Below are positions 52,429-61,441 of a stretch of DNA of 64,000 nucleotides, piece after piece. Made by a program: the position numbers and the translations under genes. The first letter of the stretch is position 1, and each line of letters opens with the position of its first letter. The notes below the pieces were generated by a model. The model did no database searches. It saw nothing but the letters and a program-made list of their open reading frames with translations, and had not been told where the DNA came from. The stretch lies in assembly GCF_027563345.1 (NCBI RefSeq), contig NZ_JAMKBK010000010.1. The stretch is one strand, 5' to 3'. The stretch is from Psychrobacillus psychrodurans (GTDB lineage: Bacteria; Bacillota; Bacilli; Bacillales_A; Planococcaceae).

Positions 52429-54204
52429 TTACTTCGTTTTCGTTTTCAATTTCAAGCTCAAACTCAACTCATCTAACTGAGCTTCTGCTACTGGGCTAGG
52501 TGCAGAAGTTAATAAATCACTAGCACTTGCAGTTTTTGGGAATGCAATCGTATCACGAAGATTCGTACTACCAGAAAGAAGCATTACTAATCTATCTAAT
52601 CCGAATGCAACACCACCATGTGGAGGCGTTCCATATTCAAATGCTTCCATAAGGAAACCAAATTGTGCTTTGGCTTCTTCATCAGTAAAGCCAAGTATCG
52701 CGAACATTTTTTCTTGAACTTCTCTTGAATAAATACGTAGAGATCCTCCACCCAATTCATAACCATTCAATACTAAATCATATGCTTGCGCACGTACTTT
52801 ACTTGGATCAGAATCCATTAACGCAAGGTCTTCATCAAAAGGTCTTGTGAAAGGATGATGAGCAGCGTAATAACGCCCTTCTTTTTCATCGTATTCGAAT
52901 AATGGCCAGTTAACTACCCATAAGAATTCAAAGCGTGATTCATCTATTAACTCAAGTTCTTTACCAAGTTTTAAGCGTAATGCACCTAAAGTATCAGCCA
53001 CTACAGAAGATTTGTCAGCAACAAATAATAATAAATCACCATCTGATGCATCTAATGTTTGTATAAGGCTTGTAGCTGCTTCGCCTTCGAAGAACTTAGC
53101 TATCGGTCCTTTTAAACCTTCTTCATCTACTTTCAACCATGCAAGTCCTTTAGCGCCATAAACTCCAGCGAATTCCCCCAGTGCATCAATATCCTTACGA
53201 GAATAATTAGCTGCTGCTCCTTTAACATTAATTGCTTTTACTTGTCCTCCAGATTCTACAGCCGAAGCAAAAACTTTAAATGAACTGTCTTTTACAATTT
53301 CCGAAAGATCAACAAGTTCTAATCCGAAACGAACATCCGGCTTATCTGACCCAAAGCGGTTCATAGCCTCATCGTAATTCATACGGTTGAAAGGAATGTT
53401 GACATCTACGCCTTTAACGTCCTTCATAACCTTTTTCATCATACGTTCATTCATTTCCAAAATTTCATCCATCGATAGGAAGCTCATTTCCATATCAATT
53501 TGAGTAAATTCTGGTTGACGGTCTGCACGTAAATCTTCATCACGGAAGCATCGAGCTATTTGATAATATTTTTCAAATCCACCAACCATTAAAAGCTGCT
53601 TGAACAACTGTGGAGATTGAGGAAGTGCATAGAATTCTCCGTCATGGACACGACTTGGCACTAAATAGTCGCGTGCTCCTTCAGGTGTAGATTTAGTTAA
53701 TATCGGAGTTTCTACTTCTAAAAATCCTTCATCATCTAAGAAACGTCTTACTGTTTTAGTAATATCTGAACGCATTTTGAATGTATCGTACATTACCGGT
53801 CTTCTTAAATCTAGGTAGCGATATTTTAAACGAATATCTTCCCCTACATCCGTTTGGTTTTCAATCGCAAAAGGCGGGTTTTTAGCTTCGTTAATAATAC
53901 TAGCTTCACTAGCATGTACTTCAATCGCGCCAGAAGATATATTTTTGTTCACTTGGTTCGCTGCACGTGCGACTACTGTACCTTTTACTTCTATGATGTA
54001 TTCATTTCGTAATTTATCTGCTATTTGAATAGCTGATTCCGAAATTTCAGGGTTGAAAACTACTTGAACTAGCCCTGTGCGATCACGTACATCAACAAAT
54101 ATTAATCCTCCTAAATCTCTACGTTTTTGCACCCAGCCGATTAATTGGATTGATTCACCGATTTGCTGTTCATTTAATTGTCCACTTGTGTGTGTTCTAC
54201 TCAT
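52429..54204 (-). CDS. aspS: Aspartyl-tRNA synthetase
   Basis: Class IIb synthetase of bacterial type with an insertion (GAD) domain; 591 residues. OB-fold anticodon-binding domain with KRRDLGGLIFVDVRDR, catalytic motif 2 (CFRDEDLRADRQPEFTQID) and motif 3 (GVAFGLDRLVMLL). The residue corresponding to E. coli Leu30 is Leu. AspRS of B. subtilis and B. halodurans has been reported to charge tRNA-Asn as well, so specificity cannot be read from this residue. Overlaps hisS by 8 bases and is under the same T-box. Confidence 0.97.
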   Translation of the reverse strand: MSRTHTSGQLNEQQIGESIQLIGWVQKRRDLGGLIFVDVRDRTGLVQVVFNPEISESAIQIADKLRNEYIIEVKGTVVARAANQVNKNISSGAIEVHASEASIINEAKNPPFAIENQTDVGEDIRLKYRYLDLRRPVMYDTFKMRSDITKTVRRFLDDEGFLEVETPILTKSTPEGARDYLVPSRVHDGEFYALPQSPQLFKQLLMVGGFEKYYQIARCFRDEDLRADRQPEFTQIDMEMSFLSMDEILEMNERMMKKVMKDVKGVDVNIPFNRMNYDEAMNRFGSDKPDVRFGLELVDLSEIVKDSSFKVFASAVESGGQVKAINVKGAAANYSRKDIDALGEFAGVYGAKGLAWLKVDEEGLKGPIAKFFEGEAATSLIQTLDASDGDLLLFVADKSSVVADTLGALRLKLGKELELIDESRFEFLWVVNWPLFEYDEKEGRYYAAHHPFTRPFDEDLALMDSDPSKVRAQAYDLVLNGYELGGGSLRIYSREVQEKMFAILGFTDEEAKAQFGFLMEAFEYGTPPHGGVAFGLDRLVMLLSGSTNLRDTIAFPKTASASDLLTSAPSPVAEAQLDELSLSLKLKTKTK

Positions 54205-55492
54205 TTTCCTCTGCCTCCAACTGTGTTGAACTCGTCTTTATTTGATCTATTAATGAACTAAATGGAACTAAGTTTTGAGTACCTGTTGCTAACTCCTTTA
54301 ACATAGCACTTTCTTTTTCTAATTCGTCATCGCCAATTACTAATACAAATTTTGCTTTTAGGCGATCGGCTGATTTCATTTGAGTTTTCATTTTACGATC
54401 TAAATAATCCATCTCTGCTGTAATTTTTTCCTGTCTAAGTTGATAAGTAAGTTCAACTGCTTTTTTCTTAGCTGCTTCACCAAGTCCAATTACATAGACA
54501 TCTAATGTCGACTTATCAGACCAGACATTGTTTTCTGCTTCAATAGCTAACAATAGTCTTTCAATACTCATTGCAAATCCAATTCCAGGAGCATCTGGTC
54601 CACCAAGCTCTTCTACCAGCCCGTTGTATCTCCCTCCACCTGCTAGCGTTGTAATTGCTCCAAAGCCTTCTGCAGCACTCATAATTTCAAAAGCAGTGTG
54701 GTTATAATAATCTAATCCACGGACTAGATTAGGATCTACCTCAAATGGAATATTTAATATTGTTAAATATTCTTTTACTTTTTCGAAGTAAGCAGCTGAT
54801 TCTTCATTTAAAAAATCTGCTAAGGAAGGTGCTGTTTCCATTAACGGATGGTTACGATCTATCTTGCAATCTAAAATACGAAGTGGATTTTTTTGTAATC
54901 TATTTTGACAATCCGAGCAAAACTCTTCAATATGCGGGTCAAAGTGACTAACTAAAGCTGTTTTATGAGAAACTCGACTTTCCTTATCTCCAAGCGAATT
55001 TATAACAAGCTTAAGCTTTTTCAGTCCTGCATTTTGATAGACTGACATTGCTAATGAGATTACTTCCGCATCGATTGCTGGGTCAGCACTACCTATTGCT
55101 TCAATACCAAATTGAACGAATTGACGGTATCGACCTGCCTGTTGACGTTCATATCGGAACATTGGTCCCATATAGTAAAGCTTCACAGGTTGATCAGGGT
55201 AACCAAACATTTTATGCTCTACAAACGCTCTTACCGCCGATGCAGTGCCTTCTGGTCGCAACGTGAGGGAACGATTCCCTCTGTCTTGGAATGTATACAT
55301 TTCTTTTTGAACTATGTCTGTAGTGTCTCCAACGCTTCTAGTAAATAATTCAGTATGCTCAAAAACAGGAGTTCTAATCTCTTTGTATTGATACATACGA
55401 CATTGTTCTCTTATTAGTCCTTCTACAGCTTGCCATTTACCAGTTTCCGTTGGCAAAATGTCTTGTGTTCCTCTAGGTACTTTAATATCCAT
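54197..55492 (-). CDS. hisS: Histidyl-tRNA synthetase
   Basis: Class IIa synthetase, 431 residues. Motif 1 region (PRGTQDILP), motif 2 (GPMFRYERQQAGRYRQFVQFG), the His-binding motif LVRGLDYYNHTAFE, motif 3 (GIGFAMSIERLLLA) and the C-terminal anticodon domain. Start ATG 55492 after AAAGGGG; the longer frame into the T-box is rejected. First gene of the hisS-aspS operon. Confidence 0.97.
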   Translation of the reverse strand: MDIKVPRGTQDILPTETGKWQAVEGLIREQCRMYQYKEIRTPVFEHTELFTRSVGDTTDIVQKEMYTFQDRGNRSLTLRPEGTASAVRAFVEHKMFGYPDQPVKLYYMGPMFRYERQQAGRYRQFVQFGIEAIGSADPAIDAEVISLAMSVYQNAGLKKLKLVINSLGDKESRVSHKTALVSHFDPHIEEFCSDCQNRLQKNPLRILDCKIDRNHPLMETAPSLADFLNEESAAYFEKVKEYLTILNIPFEVDPNLVRGLDYYNHTAFEIMSAAEGFGAITTLAGGGRYNGLVEELGGPDAPGIGFAMSIERLLLAIEAENNVWSDKSTLDVYVIGLGEAAKKKAVELTYQLRQEKITAEMDYLDRKMKTQMKSADRLKAKFVLVIGDDELEKESAMLKELATGTQNLVPFSSLIDQIKTSSTQLEAEENE

Positions 55493-55518
55493 GGCAATTG
55501 CCCCTTTCCATTGCATAT

Positions 55519-55805
55519 AAAAAAGCCCTCATCCCCTGCTATAAATAGCAAGGGACGAGAGCTTATATAAGCTTCCGCGGTTCCACCCTAGTTGGTCAAA
55601 AATATTGACCCTCTCAATTCTGGATAACGACCAGTTCCGTTTCTGCCTACTAGAGAAAAATCCCTTTCGACAAAAATCCTCTCGAATGTTGTTCACTGAG
55701 TGCGTATGTAGGAAAGATTTCAGCCACGTCTTTCCTTCTCTTGTCATCCGTTTTAAACAGCTACTTTTTCGGTCATCGGTTTGTTTTAGTTTTTGATTAT
55801 ACTTT
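55519..55805 (-). promoter_or_regulatory. T-box riboswitch controlling hisS-aspS
   Basis: Minus-strand T-box AGGGTGGAACCGCGG (55575-55589), terminator (GTCCCTTGCTA ... TAGCAGGGGATGAGGGC then six T, 55519-55563), and Stem I features (AAGTAGC, AAGAGAAGG, GTGGCTGAAA). By the same GAA-N-codon register that gives GCA in the alaS leader, the specifier is AAC at 55688-55690 (context GAACAACATTC), an asparagine codon rather than His or Asp. A false open frame covers part of the leader. Confidence 0.93.
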
Positions 55806-55834
55806 ATCTTAATGACGCAAGACAAATAAGTCAA
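55806..55834 (-). promoter_or_regulatory. Promoter of hisS-aspS
   Basis: TTGACT (55829-55834), 17-base spacer, TAAGAT (55806-55811) on the minus strand, upstream of the T-box leader. Divergent from the amidase gene. Confidence 0.65.
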
Positions 55835-55900
55835 CCCTTTTGAATAAAAGGTAGAATTTTTTTATCAGACTATTTACAATAGAGATAGGAGTGATTAAAA

Positions 55901-57451
55901 ATGAACGCTAAAATTATACATAAAATAACCATTATTTTTTTGTCTGTATGTTTACTAATACCATACTTGCAGGTAGATGCACAGGGGAATGAAGTTACTG
56001 TAAATGTTGATTCATTAAAAGTCCGATCAGGTCCCGGTCTTACATACAACATTATCGGTGCTGTTACAAAAAATGACAAACTAGACGTAATTGGCAAAGA
56101 AAAAGATTGGCTACAAGTTAATTTTGGGAATTCTACTGGTTGGGTAGCTAGTTGGTACACAACAACAGAATCTCTTGAGTTAACAAACAAACAGATTGTT
56201 TCAAAAGTAAATCAATTAAACGTTCGAACCGAACCTACAACTTCTTCAGCAGTTATTGGCCAATTACAAGAGGGTGATTCTGCAGATGCTTACAAATCTC
56301 AAGGAGATTGGATTGAAATAGATTTCCAAGGTCGAAAAGGATGGATCAATGAATCGTATATCACTTTGACTGAGCAAACAGTAAGTAAAAATACAAATAC
56401 TACTGAAAATATATTTGAAGTATCCGTCGATGCACTAAATGTTCGTTCAAAAGCTGATTTAACTTCTAAAAAAATTGGACTAGTAAATAAGGGTGATCAA
56501 TTTTCAATTATTGACTCCGATCATAATTGGGTGCAAGTAGAACTAGAAAACGGAGAAAAGGGATGGTTGTACAGCTTCTATGGAACATTTACTACTAGTT
56601 CTTCATCAATAACATCTACCCAAACAAATGAAACCATCACCATTCTCTATAATGGAACAAACCTTCGTTCTAATAGCACAACGAGTAGCGATGTAGTTTC
56701 AAGAGCTGATGCTGGTACTACATTTCCAATAGCTGAAAAAGTAGAAGATTGGTATAAAATCATATTAGATGATGGACAAGCTGCATATGTTGCTAGTTGG
56801 GTAGTTTCTGCTTCGTCCACCACTTCAAATGAAACTGAGCAATCAGGCGATAAAACTAAGGTGGAAAAACAGGATAAGAAGGATGTCGCTCGTAAAAAAG
56901 GCACTTTAAAAGGACTAACTATTGTCATCGATGCTGGGCATGGTGGGAATGACCGTGGGACAACTGGTGCTCTTGGAACAGATGAAAAAGATATCACATT
57001 AATTACTTCAGAATTACTATCATCCAAATTGCAAGCCGCTGGTGCCAATGTAATTATGACAAGAGAATCAGACGAGTATGTAGACCTTCGCAAACGAGTA
57101 TCAATTGGGCACCAGGTTGATGCTGATGCGTTCATTAGCCTACATTATGATGCAATTGATAATAGCTCAGTTAGAGGTTTCACGACCTACTACATGCATG
57201 GTTACCAAAAAGAATTGGCTAAGTATGTCCATAATGGGCTTGGAAATATGATTTCTTTAAAGGATAGAGGAACTCAACCAGGGGATTATTTAGTACTCCG
57301 AGAAAATAAACAGAAAGCTATTTTAATAGAATTAGGTTATTTAAGTAATCCTTCCGAAGAAAGGAATGTGACTACTCAAAACTACCGAGAACAAGCTACA
57401 CACGGTATTTATAATGGTATTATTAATTACTTTAATGCTCAATTAGATTAA
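55901..57451 (+). CDS. yrvJ: SH3b-repeat N-acetylmuramoyl-L-alanine amidase (YrvJ-like)
   Basis: Secreted peptidoglycan amidase of 516 residues. Signal peptide (about residues 1-27, IIHKITIIFLSVCLLIPYLQ then DAQG), four bacterial SH3 domains each with an LxVRSGP-type start (SLKVRSGPG, QLNVRTEPT, ALNVRSKAD, NLRSNSTT), a Lys-rich linker near 320, and a C-terminal Amidase_3 domain with the zinc ligands in VIDAGHGGND, Glu in GTDEKDITL, His in SLHYDA and catalytic Glu in ILIELGYLSN. Sits next to hisS as in B. subtilis. ATG after AGGAGTG. Confidence 0.95.
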   Translation: MNAKIIHKITIIFLSVCLLIPYLQVDAQGNEVTVNVDSLKVRSGPGLTYNIIGAVTKNDKLDVIGKEKDWLQVNFGNSTGWVASWYTTTESLELTNKQIVSKVNQLNVRTEPTTSSAVIGQLQEGDSADAYKSQGDWIEIDFQGRKGWINESYITLTEQTVSKNTNTTENIFEVSVDALNVRSKADLTSKKIGLVNKGDQFSIIDSDHNWVQVELENGEKGWLYSFYGTFTTSSSSITSTQTNETITILYNGTNLRSNSTTSSDVVSRADAGTTFPIAEKVEDWYKIILDDGQAAYVASWVVSASSTTSNETEQSGDKTKVEKQDKKDVARKKGTLKGLTIVIDAGHGGNDRGTTGALGTDEKDITLITSELLSSKLQAAGANVIMTRESDEYVDLRKRVSIGHQVDADAFISLHYDAIDNSSVRGFTTYYMHGYQKELAKYVHNGLGNMISLKDRGTQPGDYLVLRENKQKAILIELGYLSNPSEERNVTTQNYREQATHGIYNGIINYFNAQLD

Positions 57452-57493
57452 ATTAACTAAAAATCCATGTTCCTAATCTTCTAACATAATATG

Positions 57494-57522
57494 AAAGACT
57501 GTACAAAAATCGCCCAGTCTTT
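57494..57522 (+). terminator. Terminator of the amidase gene
   Basis: AAAGACTG/CAGTCTTT hairpin with a 13-base loop, 43 bases after the stop; modest T tail. Confidence 0.6.
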
Positions 57523-57537
57523 ATAGTTCAAAACCAT

Positions 57538-57740
57538 TAATGTTTTCGAATTGCTCTGGACAGACTTGGCGCTATATAATCACCAAATGTTTTTTAGAGC
57601 AGTTGGTCGTGACTAAAATCACGACCAGCTGCTCTTTTTCTCTGTAGTCTTATTGAATTTGTCTGACCGTCTTCCTTCTACAACTTTTGAAACAAGTTAT
57701 TACACTTTTGGATTACTAGAGAAAAGCTACATTCTATTCA
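57538..57740 (+). repeat. Repeat copy with long hairpin
   Basis: Contains the 57596-57635 hairpin (GAGCAGnTGGTCGTGA/TCACGACCAnCTGCTC, then TTTTT), preceded by TGTTTTCGA..CTCTGGACAGACTTGGCGC and followed by TACACTTTTGGATTACTA. Related to 35688-35810 and, inverted, to 20390-20590. The hairpin could also serve as a second terminator. Confidence 0.65.
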
Positions 57741-57875
57741 TAGAGTTAGCCCCCGCAGATGCAATATCGTCCGCTATTCACTTCTTTATAGTGCCAATAC
57801 TCACTATTTCCCTTTATTTCCACTAGTGTAAAAGAAAATCTACTTTCTTCTACTATCATTGGATTGTATTTTATC

Positions 57876-57989
57876 TTTACTTGCTCTCGCCTATTGTTTA
57901 CTTGCTTCTATCTCCGGCTTACTTGCGGTCATGAAAAGTTTACTTGCTCTAACTTTATATTTACTTGCGGTCGGATGGCTTTTACTTGT
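57876..57989. repeat. Six direct repeats with an exact 21-bp period
   Basis: The 9-mer TTTACTTGC begins at 57876, 57897, 57918 (as CTTACTTGC), 57939, 57960 and 57981 (as TTTACTTGT). Each start is 21 bases after the last, and the 12 bases between are variable, though GGTC follows the 9-mer twice and TCT twice. Lies in non-coding DNA between the amidase and dtd genes. Two reading frames stay open across it only because 21 is a multiple of 3. Confidence 0.9.
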
Positions 57990-58080
57990 GAAATGGATAG
58001 TTTTTCCAAAATATTTTATTCAAAGCCTATGGATAACGTCTATATATAGTAGAAACTTACAGGATTATTCCATATTAAAA

Positions 58081-58125
58081 AAAGTTGTACAAATTACTCC
58101 AAATTTGAGTAATTTATACAACTTT
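58081..58125 (-). terminator. Terminator of dtd
   Basis: AAAGTTGTAnAAATTACTC/GAGTAATTTnTACAACTTT, a 19-bp near-perfect stem ending at the dtd stop, with a T run on the minus strand. Confidence 0.9.
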
Positions 58126-58126
58126 T

Positions 58127-58564
58127 TCAAGCTTCTAACATAATCGTTACTGGACCATCGTTCGTAAAGGTAACGTCCATCATAGAACCAAATACACCTG
58201 TTTCTACTAGCAGACCTTTTGCTTGTAGTTTTTCATTGAAAAGTTCCCATAAAGGCTTTGCAATTTCTGGTCTGGCTGCATCGGTAAAGCTTGGTCTTCT
58301 ACCTCTTTTCGTATCAGCATACAGAGTAAACTGAGAAACCGATAAAATACTCCCACCAACTTCTTCGATAGAGTGATTCATTTTGCCTTCAGCGTCCTCA
58401 AATAAGCGTAACCCTGCAACTTTCTCTACTAGGTAATTTAGTTCATTCTCGGTATCAGTTGTAGTAATACCAACTAATAATAAATAGCCTTTGTCTATCT
58501 TTCCAGTGACTTGTCCATCCACGGTCACACTAGCATTTTTGCATCGTTGCAACAAAACCTTCAT
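58127..58564 (-). CDS. dtd: D-aminoacyl-tRNA deacylase
   Basis: Removes D-amino acids (and glycine mischarged on tRNA-Ala) from tRNA. The family motifs SQFTLYAD (catalytic Thr) and NDGPVTIMLE (Gly-cisPro) are both present in 145 residues. Forty-one bases after rel, probably cotranscribed. Confidence 0.96.
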   Translation of the reverse strand: MKVLLQRCKNASVTVDGQVTGKIDKGYLLLVGITTTDTENELNYLVEKVAGLRLFEDAEGKMNHSIEEVGGSILSVSQFTLYADTKRGRRPSFTDAARPEIAKPLWELFNEKLQAKGLLVETGVFGSMMDVTFTNDGPVTIMLEA

Positions 58565-58605
58565 ATAAAATTAACTCCTTTTAACTGAAAACATAGAAAA
58601 ACTTA

Positions 58606-60798
58606 TTAATTGATAATCCGTTGAACAGAATATATATCAGGCAATTGCTTTATTCGATCTGCTATCCTGTTTAAGTGTGCTGTATTTGAAATTAGAATAG
58701 TTAAATGAATGATAGCAATATCATTTTCTGATTTTCCGCTCACTGCAGCGATATTGGTTTTAGATTCATTTACCACTTGTAAAACTTCATTCAATAAGCC
58801 TGATCGATCATATGCTGAAACCTCAATGTCAACCTGATACTCTTTTTTCGTTGGAGAATCATGTTTTACCCATTCTACTTCTATAATCCGGGAATTCGTA
58901 TCATCGTTGTGTACATTCGGACAATCAGCACGATGGACTGAAACTCCTCGACCTTTTGTTATAAATCCAACTATATCATCACCTGGAACCGGGCTACAGC
59001 AACGCGATAAACGGATGAGCATATTCTCAATTCCCTTAACGATAACTCCTGATTCTGTTGTTTTGTTAACAGTAGGAGTTTGCATTTCGGTTGTTATTTT
59101 CTCTAATGCTTCTTCCTGATCACGGATTTTCCGCATTTTTTCAGCTAGTCGATTCACCACTTGCTGTGCGGTAATGCCATTAAATCCTACAGCTGCGTAT
59201 AAGTCTTCCTCACCTGCAAAAGCATATTTATCACATACGCGTTTTATATTTTCTGGAGTAAGTACTTCTTTTAGATCAAACTCTTGGGATCTAATTTCTT
59301 TCTCTACTTGTTCTTTTCCTTTGATAACATTCTCATCACGCAACTGTTTCTTAAAGAATTGCTTGATCTTATTTTTCGCTTGGGATGATTGAGCTATTTT
59401 AATCCAATCTCTACTAGGGCCAAATGATTGTTTGGAAGTCAATACTTCGATAATATCACCGGTTTTTAGTTTTGTGTCAAGTGGAACCATTTTACCGTTT
59501 ACTTTCGCACCAATTGTTTTGTTACCGACCTCCGAATGCACTCGGTAAGCAAAGTCTATTGGAACTGAGCTAGCAGGAAGTTCTACAACATCCCCTTTAG
59601 GTGTGAAAACATATACCATATCGGAAAACAAATCAAACTTTAACGACTCCATGAACTCTTCCGCGTTCGAAGATTCATGCTGATATTCTAAGATTTCTCT
59701 AAACCAATTCAACTGAGAGTCAACCGTTTTTTTATCGGCTTCTACTTTTTTACCTTCTTTATAAGCCCAGTGAGCAGCTACACCGAATTCTGCAATATTA
59801 TGCATTTCTTCAGTACGGATTTGGACTTCTAAAGGCTCACCATTTGGACCTATAACAGTAGTATGCAATGATTGATATAAATTTTGTTTAGGCATAGCTA
59901 TATAATCTTTGAAACGACCAGGCATTGGTTTCCAAAGCGTATGAATAACTCCTAGAACGGCATAACAATCTTTTATGCTATCCACGATAATTCGCATCGC
60001 AAGTAAATCATAAATTTCGTTGAATTGTTTATTCTGTACGACCATTTTACGATAAATACTATAAATATGCTTTGGACGACCTGATATATCGGCGTCAACT
60101 TCCATTTCAACTAACTGTTTGCGAATATCTTCCATAACATTATTTAAATAGGATTCACGTTCTGTACGTTTTTTCTTCATAAAATTAACAATTCGATAAT
60201 ATTGTTGAGGATTTAGGTATCGTAATGCAGTATCTTCTAGCTCCCATTTCACTGCAGAAATACCAAGTCGATGAGCAAGTGGTGCGAATATTTCTAAGGT
60301 TTCATTGGAGATTCTACGTTGCTTTTCTTCTGGAAGATGTTTCAATGTGCGCATATTATGTAGGCGATCTGCTAGTTTAATGAGTATAATTCGTATGTCC
60401 TGCGCCATTGCTATAAACATTTTCCGATGATTTTCTGCTTGTTGTTCTTCTTTTGACATGTACTTAATCTTACCTAGTTTAGTAACTCCCTCTACTAATA
60501 AAGCCACTTCTTCGTTAAATTGCTCTACTATATCTTCACGGGTATATTCTGTATCTTCTACGACATCATGTAAAAAACCAGCAGCAACGGTTTCTGGATC
60601 CATTTGAAGGTCAGCAAGAATACCAGCTACTTGAATAGGATGTAGAATATATGGTTCACCCGAATTACGGAATTGTTCTCTATGCGCGTGCTCTGCTAGC
60701 TCATAGGCTTTTTTCACAAAGTTCACATGTTCTTCATTCATATAAGTAAAGAGTGTTTCAAACACATCTTCTGCCGTCTTCACTTGATCTTTAGCCAT
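58606..60798 (-). CDS. relA: Bifunctional (p)ppGpp synthetase/hydrolase Rel
   Basis: Stringent-response enzyme with all domains of a long RSH protein: HD hydrolase (YILHPIQVAGIL, FLHDVVEDTEYT), synthetase (the RIIVDSIKDCYAVLG region and YQSLHTTVIG), TGS (VYVFTPKGDVVELP), a zinc-finger/helical region (RLSRCCSPVPGDDIVGF) and C-terminal ACT. HD residues are intact, so both activities are expected. 730 residues. ATG 60798. Confidence 0.97.
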   Translation of the reverse strand: MAKDQVKTAEDVFETLFTYMNEEHVNFVKKAYELAEHAHREQFRNSGEPYILHPIQVAGILADLQMDPETVAAGFLHDVVEDTEYTREDIVEQFNEEVALLVEGVTKLGKIKYMSKEEQQAENHRKMFIAMAQDIRIILIKLADRLHNMRTLKHLPEEKQRRISNETLEIFAPLAHRLGISAVKWELEDTALRYLNPQQYYRIVNFMKKKRTERESYLNNVMEDIRKQLVEMEVDADISGRPKHIYSIYRKMVVQNKQFNEIYDLLAMRIIVDSIKDCYAVLGVIHTLWKPMPGRFKDYIAMPKQNLYQSLHTTVIGPNGEPLEVQIRTEEMHNIAEFGVAAHWAYKEGKKVEADKKTVDSQLNWFREILEYQHESSNAEEFMESLKFDLFSDMVYVFTPKGDVVELPASSVPIDFAYRVHSEVGNKTIGAKVNGKMVPLDTKLKTGDIIEVLTSKQSFGPSRDWIKIAQSSQAKNKIKQFFKKQLRDENVIKGKEQVEKEIRSQEFDLKEVLTPENIKRVCDKYAFAGEEDLYAAVGFNGITAQQVVNRLAEKMRKIRDQEEALEKITTEMQTPTVNKTTESGVIVKGIENMLIRLSRCCSPVPGDDIVGFITKGRGVSVHRADCPNVHNDDTNSRIIEVEWVKHDSPTKKEYQVDIEVSAYDRSGLLNEVLQVVNESKTNIAAVSGKSENDIAIIHLTILISNTAHLNRIADRIKQLPDIYSVQRIIN

Positions 60799-60863
60799 GC
60801 TAACCCACCTGATTTCGTTTTATATTTCTAAAATAGTATATAAGCTATATTGTATAAAAAAAA

Positions 60864-60887
60864 AGAGGGACTTGTAAAGTCCACCCT
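60864..60887 (-). terminator. Terminator of apt
   Basis: AGGGnGGACTT/AAGTCCnCCCT hairpin followed by nine T residues on the minus strand, between apt and rel. Confidence 0.85.
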
Positions 60888-60928
60888 AAATAAGCTTTCT
60901 TACCTGAGAACAATTGTCCACAGAATGA

Positions 60929-61441
60929 TCAATACTGCATCAATGTACAAATATCATAGTTATCTAGTTTGTTACGTCCTTCTAGATAAGTAAGTTCTAT
61001 TAAAAATGCACAACCTACAACAACTCCGCCCATTTCTTCTACTAATCGAATTGTAGCATCAATAGTACCACCTGTCGCTAATAGATCATCGACGATTAAT
61101 ACACGTTGACCTGGTTTAACAGCATCTTTGTGCATCGTTAAAACATCTTTTCCATATTCTAAGCCGTATTCAGCACGAACTACTTCACGAGGTAGTTTAC
61201 CTTCTTTACGAACTGGAGCAAAACCAATACCTAGCGCATATGCAACTGGACATCCAGTGATAAATCCACGTGCTTCTGGTCCTACAATTAGCTCAGCATC
61301 CACTTTTTTTGCATATTCTACAATTTGGTCAGTTGCATATTTATATGCTTCTCCGTTATCCATAATTGTTGTAATATCTTTAAAACTAATACCTGGTTTT
61401 GGCCAATCTTCTACTGTTGTTACATACTGCTTTAAATCCAT
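60929..61441 (-). CDS. apt: Adenine phosphoribosyltransferase
   Basis: Salvages adenine to AMP with PRPP. PRPP-binding motif VLIVDDLLATGGT (near residue 120), GPEARGFI, and the YGKDVLTMH region; 170 residues. Start overlaps the recJ stop by 10 bases, after AGGAGGAG, so it is coupled to recJ. Confidence 0.97.
   Translation of the reverse strand: MDLKQYVTTVEDWPKPGISFKDITTIMDNGEAYKYATDQIVEYAKKVDAELIVGPEARGFITGCPVAYALGIGFAPVRKEGKLPREVVRAEYGLEYGKDVLTMHKDAVKPGQRVLIVDDLLATGGTIDATIRLVEEMGGVVVGCAFLIELTYLEGRNKLDNYDICTLMQY

Noticed and set aside
55529..55834. 101-codon frame upstream of hisS
   Set aside because: It is a translation of the T-box leader and its promoter.
57876..57989. CRISPR array
   Set aside because: Conserved unit is only 9 bases and the variable part 12; no cas genes anywhere in the window.
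57859..58143. 94-codon frame with LLAxxxx heptads (and a second frame with FTCxxxx)
   Set aside because: Both frames are open because the DNA repeat is 21 bp long; no ribosome binding site; the 3' part runs into the dtd terminator.
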